DNA of 32,336 nucleotides, from positions 1-32,336 of the forward strand of contig JABFXK010000095.1 in the NCBI GenBank assembly GCA_013361785.1, written 5' to 3'. Source of the stretch: Sphingomonas sp. (GTDB taxonomy: Bacteria > Pseudomonadota > Alphaproteobacteria > Sphingomonadales > Sphingomonadaceae). Position 1 is the first letter of the stretch, and each line of letters begins with the position of its first letter. Below are positions 1 to 8,409 of the stretch, one piece after another. Position numbers and translations under genes: made by a program. The notes below the pieces were generated by a model, which worked only from the letters and a program-made list of their open reading frames with translations, did no database searches and had not been told where the DNA came from.

Positions 1-1152
1 CTCGAGCGCCCGAACCTCGATGCGCAGGGACATTTCGAGCAGCCGATCATTATCCCGCAAATGACGTTCAGCGCACCGCGTCTCTATCTCGCGAACGGCG
101 TGACCACGATGCGCACGACGGGCAGCGTCGAGCCGTACACGGATCTCAGCCTCAAGCGCGAGATCGACGCGGGGCACCTGGTGGGACCGCATCTCGACGT
201 GACCAGCCCGTACCTCGAGGGCCCCGGCGCCTTCTTCATCCAGAACCATCAGATCACCTCGCCGGATGATGCCAGAAATGAGGTCGCCTTCTGGGCGGCA
301 CAGGGCGTGAACGACTTCAAGGCCTACATGCACCTCACCCGCGCCGAGCTCGGGGCAGCGATCAAGGAAGCGCATCGGCACGGGCTGAAGCTGACGGGGC
401 ACCTGTGCTCGGTCACCTATCCAGAAGCGGTGGCGCTCGGGATCGACAACCTCGAGCACGGCTTCTTCGTCAATACGCAGCTCGACCCGGGGAAAGTGCC
501 GGACCAGTGCACGGACACGGCCGGCACGCCGACGTTGCTCAAGATGACGCCCGGCAGCCCGGAAGCGAGTGCGCTGATCAAGCTGCTCGTCGACCACCAT
601 GTGGCGATCACCTCGACGTTGCCCGTGTTCGCACAAAGCGTTCCGCTGCACGAACCGCTTCAGGCGCGTCAAATGGACGTGCTCAGCCCGCAGGCGAAGG
701 AGGCTTATCTCTATTCGCGCAACCTGGCCGCCAGCCGGGCTGGGACGGCGCGCGCCAACGACTTTGCCCAAGCGTTCAAGAACGATCTCGGCCTCGAGCG
801 CGGGTTCGTCGCCGCGGGTGGCCTGCTGATGGCGGGCCCGGACCCTACCGGCAATGGCGGTGTCATTCCCGGATTCGGCGACCAGCGTGAGATCGAGTTG
901 CTGGTGGAAGCGGGCTTTTCCCCCGTCGAAGCAATCAAGATCGCAACCCTCAACGGCGCCACCTACCTCGGCCTCGCAGGCCGCATCGGCTCGATCGCGG
1001 CGGGAAAGGATGCCGACCTGTTCATCGTAAAAGGCAACCCCGCCGCGAACATCAATGACGTCGAGAACGTGATCGTCGTGTTCAAGGACGGCGTCGGCTA
1101 CGATAGCGCAAAGCTCATCCGCTCGGTGAGGAGCCGGTTCGGCGAGTATTGA
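1..1152 (+). CDS. Amidohydrolase family protein (5' truncated by window edge)
   Basis: Reading frame is open to base 1. Contains [21 protein letters not shown] and the C-terminal '[24 protein letters not shown]' typical of imidazolonepropionase-like amidohydrolases. Confidence 0.85.
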   Translation, partial: LERPNLDAQGHFEQPIIIPQMTFSAPRLYLANGVTTMRTTGSVEPYTDLSLKREIDAGHLVGPHLDVTSPYLEGPGAFFIQNHQITSPDDARNEVAFWAAQGVNDFKAYMHLTRAELGAAIKEAHRHGLKLTGHLCSVTYPEAVALGIDNLEHGFFVNTQLDPGKVPDQCTDTAGTPTLLKMTPGSPEASALIKLLVDHHVAITSTLPVFAQSVPLHEPLQARQMDVLSPQAKEAYLYSRNLAASRAGTARANDFAQAFKNDLGLERGFVAAGGLLMAGPDPTGNGGVIPGFGDQREIELLVEAGFSPVEAIKIATLNGATYLGLAGRIGSIAAGKDADLFIVKGNPAANINDVENVIVVFKDGVGYDSAKLIRSVRSRFGEY

Positions 1153-1192
1153 GGTTGTCGCCAGCGGGGGGCATCGCTAAGTCGGCGGCCAC

Positions 1193-1269
1193 GCACCCGT
1201 AGCTCAGCTGGATAGAGCGTTGCCCTCCGAAGGCAAAGGCCACAGGTTCGAATCCTGTCGGGTGCGCCA
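1193..1269 (+). tRNA. tRNA-Arg (anticodon CCG), CCA encoded
   Basis: Cloverleaf read by eye: acceptor GCACCCG/CGGGTGC, D-arm GCTC..GAGC, anticodon arm TTGCC-CTCCGAA-GGCAA, T-arm ACAGG-TTCGAAT-CCTGT, terminal GCCA. Confidence 0.95.
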
Positions 1270-1275
1270 GCTTTT

Positions 1276-2325
1276 TCAGTCGCTTAGGAACGATGCGAGT
1301 GCCTTGTGCAGCTGCGCACGCGCCGATCCGACGATCATTCCGACGTGTCCGGAGGGGATGGCGACCTTATCGCCCGAAGGAGCAGTTGCTGCCGGCGCGA
1401 TTCGGTCGTGCTCGGCGGTGAGGTGCAACGCGGGGATGGCGACCCTGTCGCTTCCGATCCATTCGCCGGAGCGGGGCAGATCCTTGCCGAACAGCTCGTC
1501 GATCAGCTCCTTCGCCGCAGGGTAGGGCAGGGGCTCACCCTCGTTCGCCCATTCCTCGAGCTCGACGAAGCGGCGGGCGTCGTCGCTTGCCGGGTTGAGG
1601 CGGCCGAACTCGGCGAACTTGCGCACGGTACGCTCCGGATCGAGCGACCAGAATGCGGCCTGGAGAACCTCCATCGGAAGCGCGCCGAGCTGCTTCGCCG
1701 TAGGCTCGGCATGAGCCCACATGTCTTCGAGTGCCCGCTTCGACGGCATGGGATAGGCCGAGAAATTCCACGGCGCTGCAATGGTGACGAGCCGCTCGAT
1801 GGGAACGGCGCTCGCCGCCGCGATCGCCATCGTTCCGCCGAGGCAGTAGCCGATCACCGCCGCCGGATCGCCGATGCTGCGCAGCAGCGGGAGCAGCAAC
1901 TCCTCGATGTGACCTGCGACCGACAGCTCGCGTCGCTCGTCGGCTTTGCCCCAGTCGAGCAGGAGCGTGTGCCGGCCGATCCGTGCGATCGCGGCCGCCA
2001 ACGACACCTGCTCGTCCAGGTCGAGGATCCGCGGCGGGTTGATCAGTGAGGGGACGAGCAGCGCGGGTGGGCCGCTGCCGCCATGGTCGCGCAGCACCGC
2101 GCCACCAATGCGCGCGATCTCCGGCTTCGACTCCGGACGCCCACGCCGCGGCGCCTGCTCATACGCGCGCAAGCCCGCCAGGGCCGCGCGCGCGAGGTCC
2201 GGATCCCGCTCCGACACCTCGCGTACCAATTCGAGAAACAGGGGCAGCGGGCGGGGCGCGCGTTCATGTTGCGGTGCATGATGCTCCGGTAGTAAGCCGC
2301 CGTTCTCGTCTCGGGAGCTGTGCAT
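1276..2325 (-). CDS. Short PhaC-like alpha/beta hydrolase (poly-hydroxyalkanoate synthase-like fold)
   Basis: '[15 protein letters not shown]', 'LLLDWG', nucleophile elbow 'GYCLGG' (Cys in GxCxG) and C-terminal 'SGHVGMIVG'. Adjacent and divergent to phaR. Exact start uncertain: the ATG at 2325 overlaps the phaR ATG, and the ORF-track start at 2355 is TTG. Confidence 0.75.
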   Translation of the reverse strand: MHSSRDENGGLLPEHHAPQHERAPRPLPLFLELVREVSERDPDLARAALAGLRAYEQAPRRGRPESKPEIARIGGAVLRDHGGSGPPALLVPSLINPPRILDLDEQVSLAAAIARIGRHTLLLDWGKADERRELSVAGHIEELLLPLLRSIGDPAAVIGYCLGGTMAIAAASAVPIERLVTIAAPWNFSAYPMPSKRALEDMWAHAEPTAKQLGALPMEVLQAAFWSLDPERTVRKFAEFGRLNPASDDARRFVELEEWANEGEPLPYPAAKELIDELFGKDLPRSGEWIGSDRVAIPALHLTAEHDRIAPAATAPSGDKVAIPSGHVGMIVGSARAQLHKALASFLSD

Positions 2326-2842
2326 GGCCAAGTCTTCGGGCAAGGTGACGATCAAGAAATACGCGAACCGGCGGCTTTATGACACCGAAAGCTCCGCCTA
2401 CATCACGCTCGACCGGCTCGCGCAAATGGTGCGCGAAGGCCGCGAATTCGAAGTCGTCGACGCGAAGACCGGCGAAGACATCACGCGCCAGGTGCTGACG
2501 CAGATCATCGTTGACGAGGAAGCGCGCGGCTCGACCATGCTTCCGATCAATTTCCTGAAGCAGCTGATCGGTCTTTACGGCAATTCGATGCAGAATTTCG
2601 TGCCGTCCTATCTTGAAGCGGCGATGGAGGCCTTCCAGCGCAACCAGAGTGCGGTCAAGGACGCGTTCGGCGGCAACATGTTCGCGGACATGGCCAAGCG
2701 CAACATGGCGATGTTCGAAGGCGCTGCGCAGGCATTCACCGGAAAAGCGAACAGCGCGCCGAAGCCGAGCAGCAGCGAGGTCGACGAGCTCAAGGCGGAG
2801 CTCGCCGCGCTCCAGGCCAAAGTCGATAAGCTGAGCCGCTGA
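2324..2842 (+). CDS. phaR: Polyhydroxyalkanoate synthesis repressor PhaR
   Basis: 'KVTIKKYANRRLYDTESSAYITLDRLAQMVREGREFEVVDAKTGEDITRQVLTQII' is the characteristic PHB/PHA accumulation regulator N-terminal domain. SD GGGAG 6 nt upstream of the ATG. Confidence 0.95.
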   Translation: MAKSSGKVTIKKYANRRLYDTESSAYITLDRLAQMVREGREFEVVDAKTGEDITRQVLTQIIVDEEARGSTMLPINFLKQLIGLYGNSMQNFVPSYLEAAMEAFQRNQSAVKDAFGGNMFADMAKRNMAMFEGAAQAFTGKANSAPKPSSSEVDELKAELAALQAKVDKLSR

Positions 2843-2846
2843 CCGA

Positions 2847-3311
2847 ATGATGTTCGCGTTTTCTGCAGCGCTCGCGCTGATCGCGGCGCAGTCTCCGGCG
2901 GCGGCCGGTACTCCGGTCGAATCCAATCTCGAATATGCGAAGCCGGTTGCCGGCAATTGGGTTTACGCAACGGCGAGCGACGGCAGCTCGGCGACGTTCG
3001 ACAATTTGAGCGGTCAGCCGCAGCTGACGATCCGCTGCACGCGTTCGACGCGCCACGTCGCGATTCTCAAGAATTCGCCGATCGCATCCCCGTCGCTATG
3101 GATCTGGACAAGTTCGCAGACGAAGACCCTGCCTGCGACCTATGACGCGTCGTCCGGCCGGGTACGCGTGGACGTCGGCGCTTACGATCCGCTGCTCGAC
3201 GCAATCGCCTCTAGCCGCGGCCGGATCGGCTTCAGCACCTCCGGGCTTGCAGCGTTGGTGGTGCCGCCGTGGGCGGACGTTGCGCGAGTGATCGAGGATT
3301 GCCGCGCCTGA
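2847..3311 (+). CDS. Hypothetical secreted protein
   Basis: 154-aa ORF starting 4 nt after the phaR stop, with an N-terminal hydrophobic signal-like sequence 'MMFAFSAALALIAAQSPAAAG'. Confidence 0.65.
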   Translation: MMFAFSAALALIAAQSPAAAGTPVESNLEYAKPVAGNWVYATASDGSSATFDNLSGQPQLTIRCTRSTRHVAILKNSPIASPSLWIWTSSQTKTLPATYDASSGRVRVDVGAYDPLLDAIASSRGRIGFSTSGLAALVVPPWADVARVIEDCRA

Positions 3312-3422
3312 CGCGCGAAGCAAGGAAGTGTGACGATAATTCACACGAATACAAGTCTTGTCTTCGCGCTTCTAAAGACTCATCTTCCTCTTGGCTTCAA
3401 CGCAGCGAAAGGAGGTGATCCG

Positions 3423-3473
3423 ATGTCTCATGGTTCAGCAGGGAGGTCGGAAAGGGGTGTTCGTAAGCTCTAA
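3423..3473 (+). CDS. Putative 16-aa peptide ORF (MSHGSAGRSERGVRKL) with an extended Shine-Dalgarno
   Basis: ATG..TAA preceded by GAAAGGAGGTGATCC, complementary to the 16S rRNA 3' tail. Followed by a strong terminator hairpin. Below the ORF-track length cut-off. Confidence 0.5.
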   Translation: MSHGSAGRSERGVRKL

Positions 3474-3514
3474 TCGCTGACGGACGGCCACATCTCCGGC
3501 CGCTGACCATGTCG

Positions 3515-3556
3515 AAGGGCATCGCTGCGATTACGCGGCGGTGCCCTTTACATTTT
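3515..3556 (+). terminator. Rho-independent-like terminator hairpin of the mini-gene
   Basis: AAGGGCATCGCTGCG-ATTA-CGCGGCGGTGCCCTT forms a continuous 15-bp stem (2 G-U pairs), followed by the T-rich TACATTTTCT. Confidence 0.8.
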
Positions 3557-3652
3557 CTGCAGCTGCCGCGACCGCAACTTGCAACTCCTCACTTCATTAG
3601 GGAACCGGAACGGCCTTAAAGTGTCTTTCCCGACAACGGAGGGAGTTAGAAG

Positions 3653-4375
3653 ATGGCCAAATCCGCACGCAAAAGTTCTTCCCGTAGCAAATCATCGTCC
3701 GGTTCGCGTTCATCGTCGTCGGGTTCGCGATCGAGCTCGTCGCGTTCGAGCTCGAACAAGAACACCGTCGACAAGCTCGCGAAAGCCGCGATGAGCAAGG
3801 AAATGCTCGCCGCCGGACTGACCGCAGCAGCAGCAGCGATCGCCGCCAGCCCATCGGCGCGCAAGAAAATCCGCGACGCCGGGCTCGATGCCGCCGACAC
3901 CGCAGAACGCGCGGCGAGCAGCGTCGTGTCGAGCGCGACTAAGCTCGGTTCGTTGATCGCCGAAGCCGTCGCTGATGCGGCGCAGCGCGTGATGTCCGGA
4001 AAATGGTCGCCGAGCGACAGCTCGACCGGCGGCACGACCTCCGGTTCGTCGGCGTCGTCCTCGACCCGCAAATCGAGCGGCACGCGCAAATCCTCCGGAT
4101 CATCGAAAGCCAAGCGCTCGAGCAGCGGCTCGTCGCGCAGCTCGGCGGCGAAGCGGTCGACTGGCGGTGCGAAGAAATCGAGCTCGTCGCGCGCGAAATC
4201 GTCGAGCTCGGGCGCGAGCCGATCGTCCGGCGCTCGCAAGTCGAGCGGCAAATCCACTGCGAAGCGCTCGAGCGGCCGATCAAAATCGTCGCGCAGCAAG
4301 AGCTCCACTTCGCGCGGCGGCGGCTCGTCCGGATCGACCGGCGGCAGCAGCGGCGGCGGAAGCGCGTCCGGCTAA
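3653..4375 (+). CDS. Ser/Lys/Arg-rich low-complexity protein with a central Ala-rich helical segment
   Basis: 240-aa ORF preceded by ACGGAGGGAG. N-terminus 'KSARKSSSRSKSSSGSRSSSSG', central 'VDKLAKAAMSKEMLAAGLTAAAAAIAASPSARKKIRDAGLDAADTAERAASS', and a C-terminal half of repeated 'KSSG/RSSG/KRSS'. Confidence 0.75.
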   Translation: MAKSARKSSSRSKSSSGSRSSSSGSRSSSSRSSSNKNTVDKLAKAAMSKEMLAAGLTAAAAAIAASPSARKKIRDAGLDAADTAERAASSVVSSATKLGSLIAEAVADAAQRVMSGKWSPSDSSTGGTTSGSSASSSTRKSSGTRKSSGSSKAKRSSSGSSRSSAAKRSTGGAKKSSSSRAKSSSSGASRSSGARKSSGKSTAKRSSGRSKSSRSKSSTSRGGGSSGSTGGSSGGGSASG

Positions 4376-6156
4376 GCGGCGCGGTCTTCGAACTGCAGTC
4401 GGGCCAGCCGCGCGTAGAGCCCTCCGCGCGCGTTGAGGCTCGCGTGCGTGCCCTCCTCGACGATCCGCCCCTGGTCCATGACCACGATGCGGTCGGCGGC
4501 GCGTACTGTCGCAAGCCGATGCGCGATCACGATCGTGGTTCGGTCCGACATCAACCGGTCGAGCGCGTCCTGCACCAGCCGCTCGCTCTCCGCATCGAGC
4601 GCGGACGTGGCTTCGTCGAGCAGGAGCAAGGGCGCGTCGCGCAGAAGCGCCCGAGCAATCGCGATGCGCTGGCGCTGCCCGCCTGACAGACGTGCGCCGC
4701 CTTCGCCCATGAACGTGTCGAGGCCTTCAGGGAGCGCGCGGAGGAACTCCTCGGCGTTCGCGTCACGCGCGGCCTGCCACAGCTGCTCCTCGCTCGCGTC
4801 CCAATTTCCATACCGCAGATTGTCGCGCGCCGAAGCGGCGAAGATCACGACTTCCTGCGGCACCATCGCAATGCGCTGGCGAACGTCCGCCGGATCGGCG
4901 TCCTTCAAATCGACTCCGTCGAGCAGCACACGTCCCTGCTGCGGATCGTAGAAGCGCTCGGCGAGCTGGAAGATCGTCGTCTTTCCCGCGCCCGAAGGGC
5001 CGACGAGCGCGAGGCGCTCCCGCGAGCGGACGCTTAACGAGAAATCGTCGAGCGCGGATGTTTCGCGCCGAGTAGGATAGTGGAACGTCACATGTTCGAA
5101 CGCGAGAGCGCCCTGTGCTGGTTCGGGCAACTTCGCCGGGGTCGCAGGGGCGCGAATCTCCGGCTCGGCATGAAGCAGTTCCGACAATCGCTCGGACGCG
5201 CCCGACGCGCGCAGCATGTCGCCATAGACTTCCGACAGGTTGCCGAGCCCGCCGGCTAGTAGTCCGCCATAAAGGACGAACGCCGCGATCGTACCGCCGG
5301 TCATGCGCCCAGCCGACACGTCGACAGCGCCGATCCAGATCACCGACACGATCGCGCTGAACATCAGCACGATTGCGATTCCGGTCATGAACGCGCGCAC
5401 CAGGATCCGGCGCTTGGCGGTTCCGAACACCCGCTGCACGGCGTCGCCGAAGCGCGCCGCCTCGCGCCCCTGCTGATTGAACGACTGGACAATCTTCATC
5501 GCGCCGAGGACTTCGCTGGTGATCGTGCCGACGTCCGCGATGCGGTCCTGGCTTCTCACCGAAATGGCCCTGACCCGCCGTGCGAGCAGGATGATCGGGA
5601 CCATCACCAGCGGGACTCCGAGCATCATCAATCCCGCGAGCTTGGGCGCGAGAACGAACATGATCACGACGCAGGCGAGCGACATGATCGTGTTGCGGAG
5701 CGCGACGGAGATGGTCGTTCCGACGACCTGTTCGATGATCGTGGTGTCGACCGTCAGCCGGGAGGTGATTTCCGCCGGCCTGTTCTCCTCGAAGAACCCA
5801 GGCGACAGGCGCAGCAGGTTGCGGTGGACGGCGAGACGGATGTCAGCGACGGTCCGCTCGCCAAGCCAGGAGACTAAATAATATCGGCAGGCGGTCGCAA
5901 CCGCCATCACCAAGACGACGCCGAGCAAGCCTTCGAACCATTTGGCGATGTGGTGCGGGTCGCCCGCGCCCGTTCCGAAACCCTTGTCGATGATCAGCTT
6001 CAGGCCATAAGGAATGGAGGTCGCCGCCGCCGCCGCGATCACCAGCGCCAGCGCCGCGCACGCAATCCGCGCCGGATGTTTGGCAGCGAAACCCCACACC
6101 ATCCTGAGGTTCTTGATCGATCGGCCCTTCGGCCGATTGGGAGCGCGGGTGGCCAT
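4372..6156 (-). CDS. ABC transporter, fused permease and ATP-binding protein (MsbA-like exporter)
   Basis: Walker A 'GPSGAGKTT', signature 'LSGGQRQRIAIARALL', Walker B 'LLLLDEATSALD', H-loop 'IVIAHRLATV', N-terminal TM region. ATG at 6156. Confidence 0.95.
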   Translation of the reverse strand: MATRAPNRPKGRSIKNLRMVWGFAAKHPARIACAALALVIAAAAATSIPYGLKLIIDKGFGTGAGDPHHIAKWFEGLLGVVLVMAVATACRYYLVSWLGERTVADIRLAVHRNLLRLSPGFFEENRPAEITSRLTVDTTIIEQVVGTTISVALRNTIMSLACVVIMFVLAPKLAGLMMLGVPLVMVPIILLARRVRAISVRSQDRIADVGTITSEVLGAMKIVQSFNQQGREAARFGDAVQRVFGTAKRRILVRAFMTGIAIVLMFSAIVSVIWIGAVDVSAGRMTGGTIAAFVLYGGLLAGGLGNLSEVYGDMLRASGASERLSELLHAEPEIRAPATPAKLPEPAQGALAFEHVTFHYPTRRETSALDDFSLSVRSRERLALVGPSGAGKTTIFQLAERFYDPQQGRVLLDGVDLKDADPADVRQRIAMVPQEVVIFAASARDNLRYGNWDASEEQLWQAARDANAEEFLRALPEGLDTFMGEGGARLSGGQRQRIAIARALLRDAPLLLLDEATSALDAESERLVQDALDRLMSDRTTIVIAHRLATVRAADRIVVMDQGRIVEEGTHASLNARGGLYARLARLQFEDRAA

Positions 6157-6256
6157 GGCTGCTCACTATCAGTGGCGCGGCGGCGCCTCAAATGCGGCTT
6201 GCGCCTGCGCTACAAATGTAGCAGTCCATGGACGGGTCTCTTGAAGGGCAGTCGAG

Positions 6257-7057
6257 ATGCGTCTCCTTGTTGCAGCAGCGCTAATCGGGTCGGCGCTCTG
6301 CTCGGCCGCCGCCACGAAACCCGCCGCTGCACCTGTTACTAGCGTCATGATCGTCGGCGGCTATCACATGTCCAATCCCGGCCATGACCTCCACGACGTC
6401 CATGCTGACGATGTGCTCGCGCCCAGGCGGCAGAAGGAAATCGTCGCGATCACCAATGCGCTGGCGCGATTCCATCCCACCAAGGTGGCGGTCGAATGGG
6501 ACGCCCCCGTGGTTGCTGAACGTTATCCCAAATATCTCGCCGGAACGCTGCCTCCATCGCGCAACGAAGTTGTCCAACTGGGCTTCCGCCTCGCCAACAC
6601 CGCCCACGCGCAGGGCGTATGGGGAATCGATGCCGACGGCGACTTTCCGTACGATCGACTCCTCGCTTACGCGAAGGCGCACGGCCAGGAAGGGCTGATG
6701 CAGCAACTCGACGCTGACATCGTCAGGAGCGTCAGCGAGACAGACCAAATCCTTGCCCACGGGACGGTCGCCGATGCGCTGCGGTACCTCAACCAGCCGT
6801 CGACGATATTGGCCAGCCAGCAATTCTACCGCCGAATTCTCGAGGTCGGCTCGGGTGCCGACCAGCCCGGCGCGGAGCTCGACGCCGCCTGGTACAAGCG
6901 CAATTTCCTTATCTGCGCGCACCTGATCCAGCTCGCGAGGCCCGGGGACCGAATCGTCGTGTTCTATGGCTCGGGCCACGCTTATCTGCTTCGGCAGTGC
7001 GTGACGGAGACGCCCGGCTTCCGCCTTGTCGAGGCAAACGACTACCTGCCAAGGTGA
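6257..7057 (+). CDS. DUF5694-like domain protein with signal peptide
   Basis: N-terminal signal sequence; 'VMIVGGYHMSNPGHDLHDVHADDVLAPRRQKEIVAITNALARFHPTKVAVEWD' and 'FYGSGHAYLLRQCV' resemble the DUF5694 family from memory. Confidence 0.7.
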   Translation: MRLLVAAALIGSALCSAAATKPAAAPVTSVMIVGGYHMSNPGHDLHDVHADDVLAPRRQKEIVAITNALARFHPTKVAVEWDAPVVAERYPKYLAGTLPPSRNEVVQLGFRLANTAHAQGVWGIDADGDFPYDRLLAYAKAHGQEGLMQQLDADIVRSVSETDQILAHGTVADALRYLNQPSTILASQQFYRRILEVGSGADQPGAELDAAWYKRNFLICAHLIQLARPGDRIVVFYGSGHAYLLRQCVTETPGFRLVEANDYLPR

Positions 7058-7100
7058 GCCGCTGGACCGCGGGTCGCAAACCGGCGCTGCCCGCGTTCTT

Positions 7101-7164
7101 TTGCACTGCAACATTCCCTTGCAAGGCGACCAAAGGCGGGCCACATCTGTTCCTCTTGCAAGGG
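7101..7164. promoter_or_regulatory. Cluster of TGCA-centred palindromes upstream of phaZ; candidate PhaR operators
   Basis: TTGCA-C-TGCAA (7101-7111), CCTTGCAAGG (7117-7126), CTTGCAAG (7155-7162), all within 80 bp of the phaZ ATG. Confidence 0.45.
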
Positions 7165-7179
7165 AAGAAACGAGGTCGG

Positions 7180-8409
7180 ATGCTCTACGACGCCTATGAA
7201 GTGCAGCGCTCGCTTCTCGCAGGTGCGAGCAAGCTTGCAGGACTGGGCGCCGGATGGCTGAACAATCCCGCCAATCCCTTCGGCTATAGCGCCATGGGAC
7301 CGCTCGTCGCCGCCAGCCTCGAAGTGTTCGCCCATGCGGCCGCGCCGCGTGGAAAGCCCGAATTTGCGATCGGCAGCGTCAAGATTGGCCGCAAGCAGGT
7401 CTGCGTCGACGAGCAGATCCTGCTGCGGAAGCCGTTCGGTCAGCTCAAGCACTTTTCTCGTGACGGCGTCGACAACGGCCCCTCGCTGCTGATCGTCGCG
7501 CCGATGTCAGGCCACTATGCGACGCTCCTTCGCGGGACGGTCGAGCGCCTGCTCCCGAGCTTCGACGTCTACATCACCGATTGGCGCGACGCGAAATGCG
7601 TGCCGCTGGCGGACGGCAGTTTCGATCTCGACGACTATGTCGATTACCTTATGGAATTCGTCGAGTTCATCGGCGAACGAACTGGCGAGCGGCCGCACCT
7701 GCTCGCCGTCTGCCAGCCGGCGGTGCCCGCCTTCGCTGCGACCGCGCTGATGAATGCCGACAAGAATCCGTGGCGGCCGAAGTCGCTGACGATGATGGGC
7801 GGGCCGATCGACACCAGGGAGGCGCCAACGGCGATCAACACGCTCGCGACGCAGCGGCCGTTCAGCTGGTTCGAGCACAATGTGATCGCGACCGTGCCGA
7901 TGTTCTATCCGGGCGCGGGGCGAAAGGTTTATCCGGGCTTCCTGCAGCTCGCCGGCTTCATGGCGATGAACCTCGGCGATCACCTGATCAGCCATTGGGA
8001 GATGTTCAAGCACCTCGTCGAAGGCGACGACGAGCACGCTGCCGCGACGCAGAGGTTCTACGACGAATATCGCTCGGTCTGCGACATGACCGCCGAATTC
8101 TACCTTCAGACCGTCGACGTCGTCTTCCAGCGGCACCTGCTTCCGAAAGGCCAGTTGGAGCACCGCGGGCGGCTGGTGGACCCGGCCGCGATCCGAGACA
8201 CGGCGCTGCTCGCGATTGAGGGCGAGCGCGACGACATCTCCGGCATTGGCCAGACGAAGGCCGCGCTCGACATCGCGACGAAGCTTCCGGCGAAGAAGAA
8301 GCAGTATCTGCTCGCCAGGGATGTCGGCCATTACGGCATCTTCAACGGCCGCAAATGGCGCGACCGGATCGCGCCCGTGGTCGAGAAGTTCATTGCCGCG
8401 AACGACTAG
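7180..8409 (+). CDS. phaZ: Polyhydroxyalkanoate (PHB) depolymerase, intracellular type
   Basis: 'MLYDAYEVQRSLLAGASKLAGLGAGWLNNPANPFGYSAMGPLVAASLEVFAHAAAPRGKPEFAI', 'PHLLAVCQPAVPAFAATALM', 'DVGHYGIFNGRKWRDRIAPVVEKFI'. The ATG at 7180 fits the family better than the ORF-track start at 6997. Confidence 0.92.
   Translation: MLYDAYEVQRSLLAGASKLAGLGAGWLNNPANPFGYSAMGPLVAASLEVFAHAAAPRGKPEFAIGSVKIGRKQVCVDEQILLRKPFGQLKHFSRDGVDNGPSLLIVAPMSGHYATLLRGTVERLLPSFDVYITDWRDAKCVPLADGSFDLDDYVDYLMEFVEFIGERTGERPHLLAVCQPAVPAFAATALMNADKNPWRPKSLTMMGGPIDTREAPTAINTLATQRPFSWFEHNVIATVPMFYPGAGRKVYPGFLQLAGFMAMNLGDHLISHWEMFKHLVEGDDEHAAATQRFYDEYRSVCDMTAEFYLQTVDVVFQRHLLPKGQLEHRGRLVDPAAIRDTALLAIEGERDDISGIGQTKAALDIATKLPAKKKQYLLARDVGHYGIFNGRKWRDRIAPVVEKFIAAND

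Noticed and set aside
1153-1275. tRNA-Arg as a possible integration site for a genomic island
   Set aside because: No integrase or direct repeat of the tRNA 3' end seen nearby; flanking genes look like core chromosome.
3601-3640. GGAAC motifs upstream of the Ser-rich gene as an EcfG promoter
   Set aside because: GGAAC is present (3601-3605, 3607-3611) but no CGTT-like -10 at 16-17 nt spacing.
3646-4308. 220-aa acidic ORF antisense to the Ser-rich protein (LRDDEPDDDR...)
   Set aside because: Mirror image of the biased Ser/Arg codons on the plus strand; no independent SD or domain. A shadow ORF.
4003-4686. 227-aa plus-strand ORF bridging the Ser-rich gene and the ABC exporter
   Set aside because: Out of frame with one and antisense to the other supported gene; no domain.
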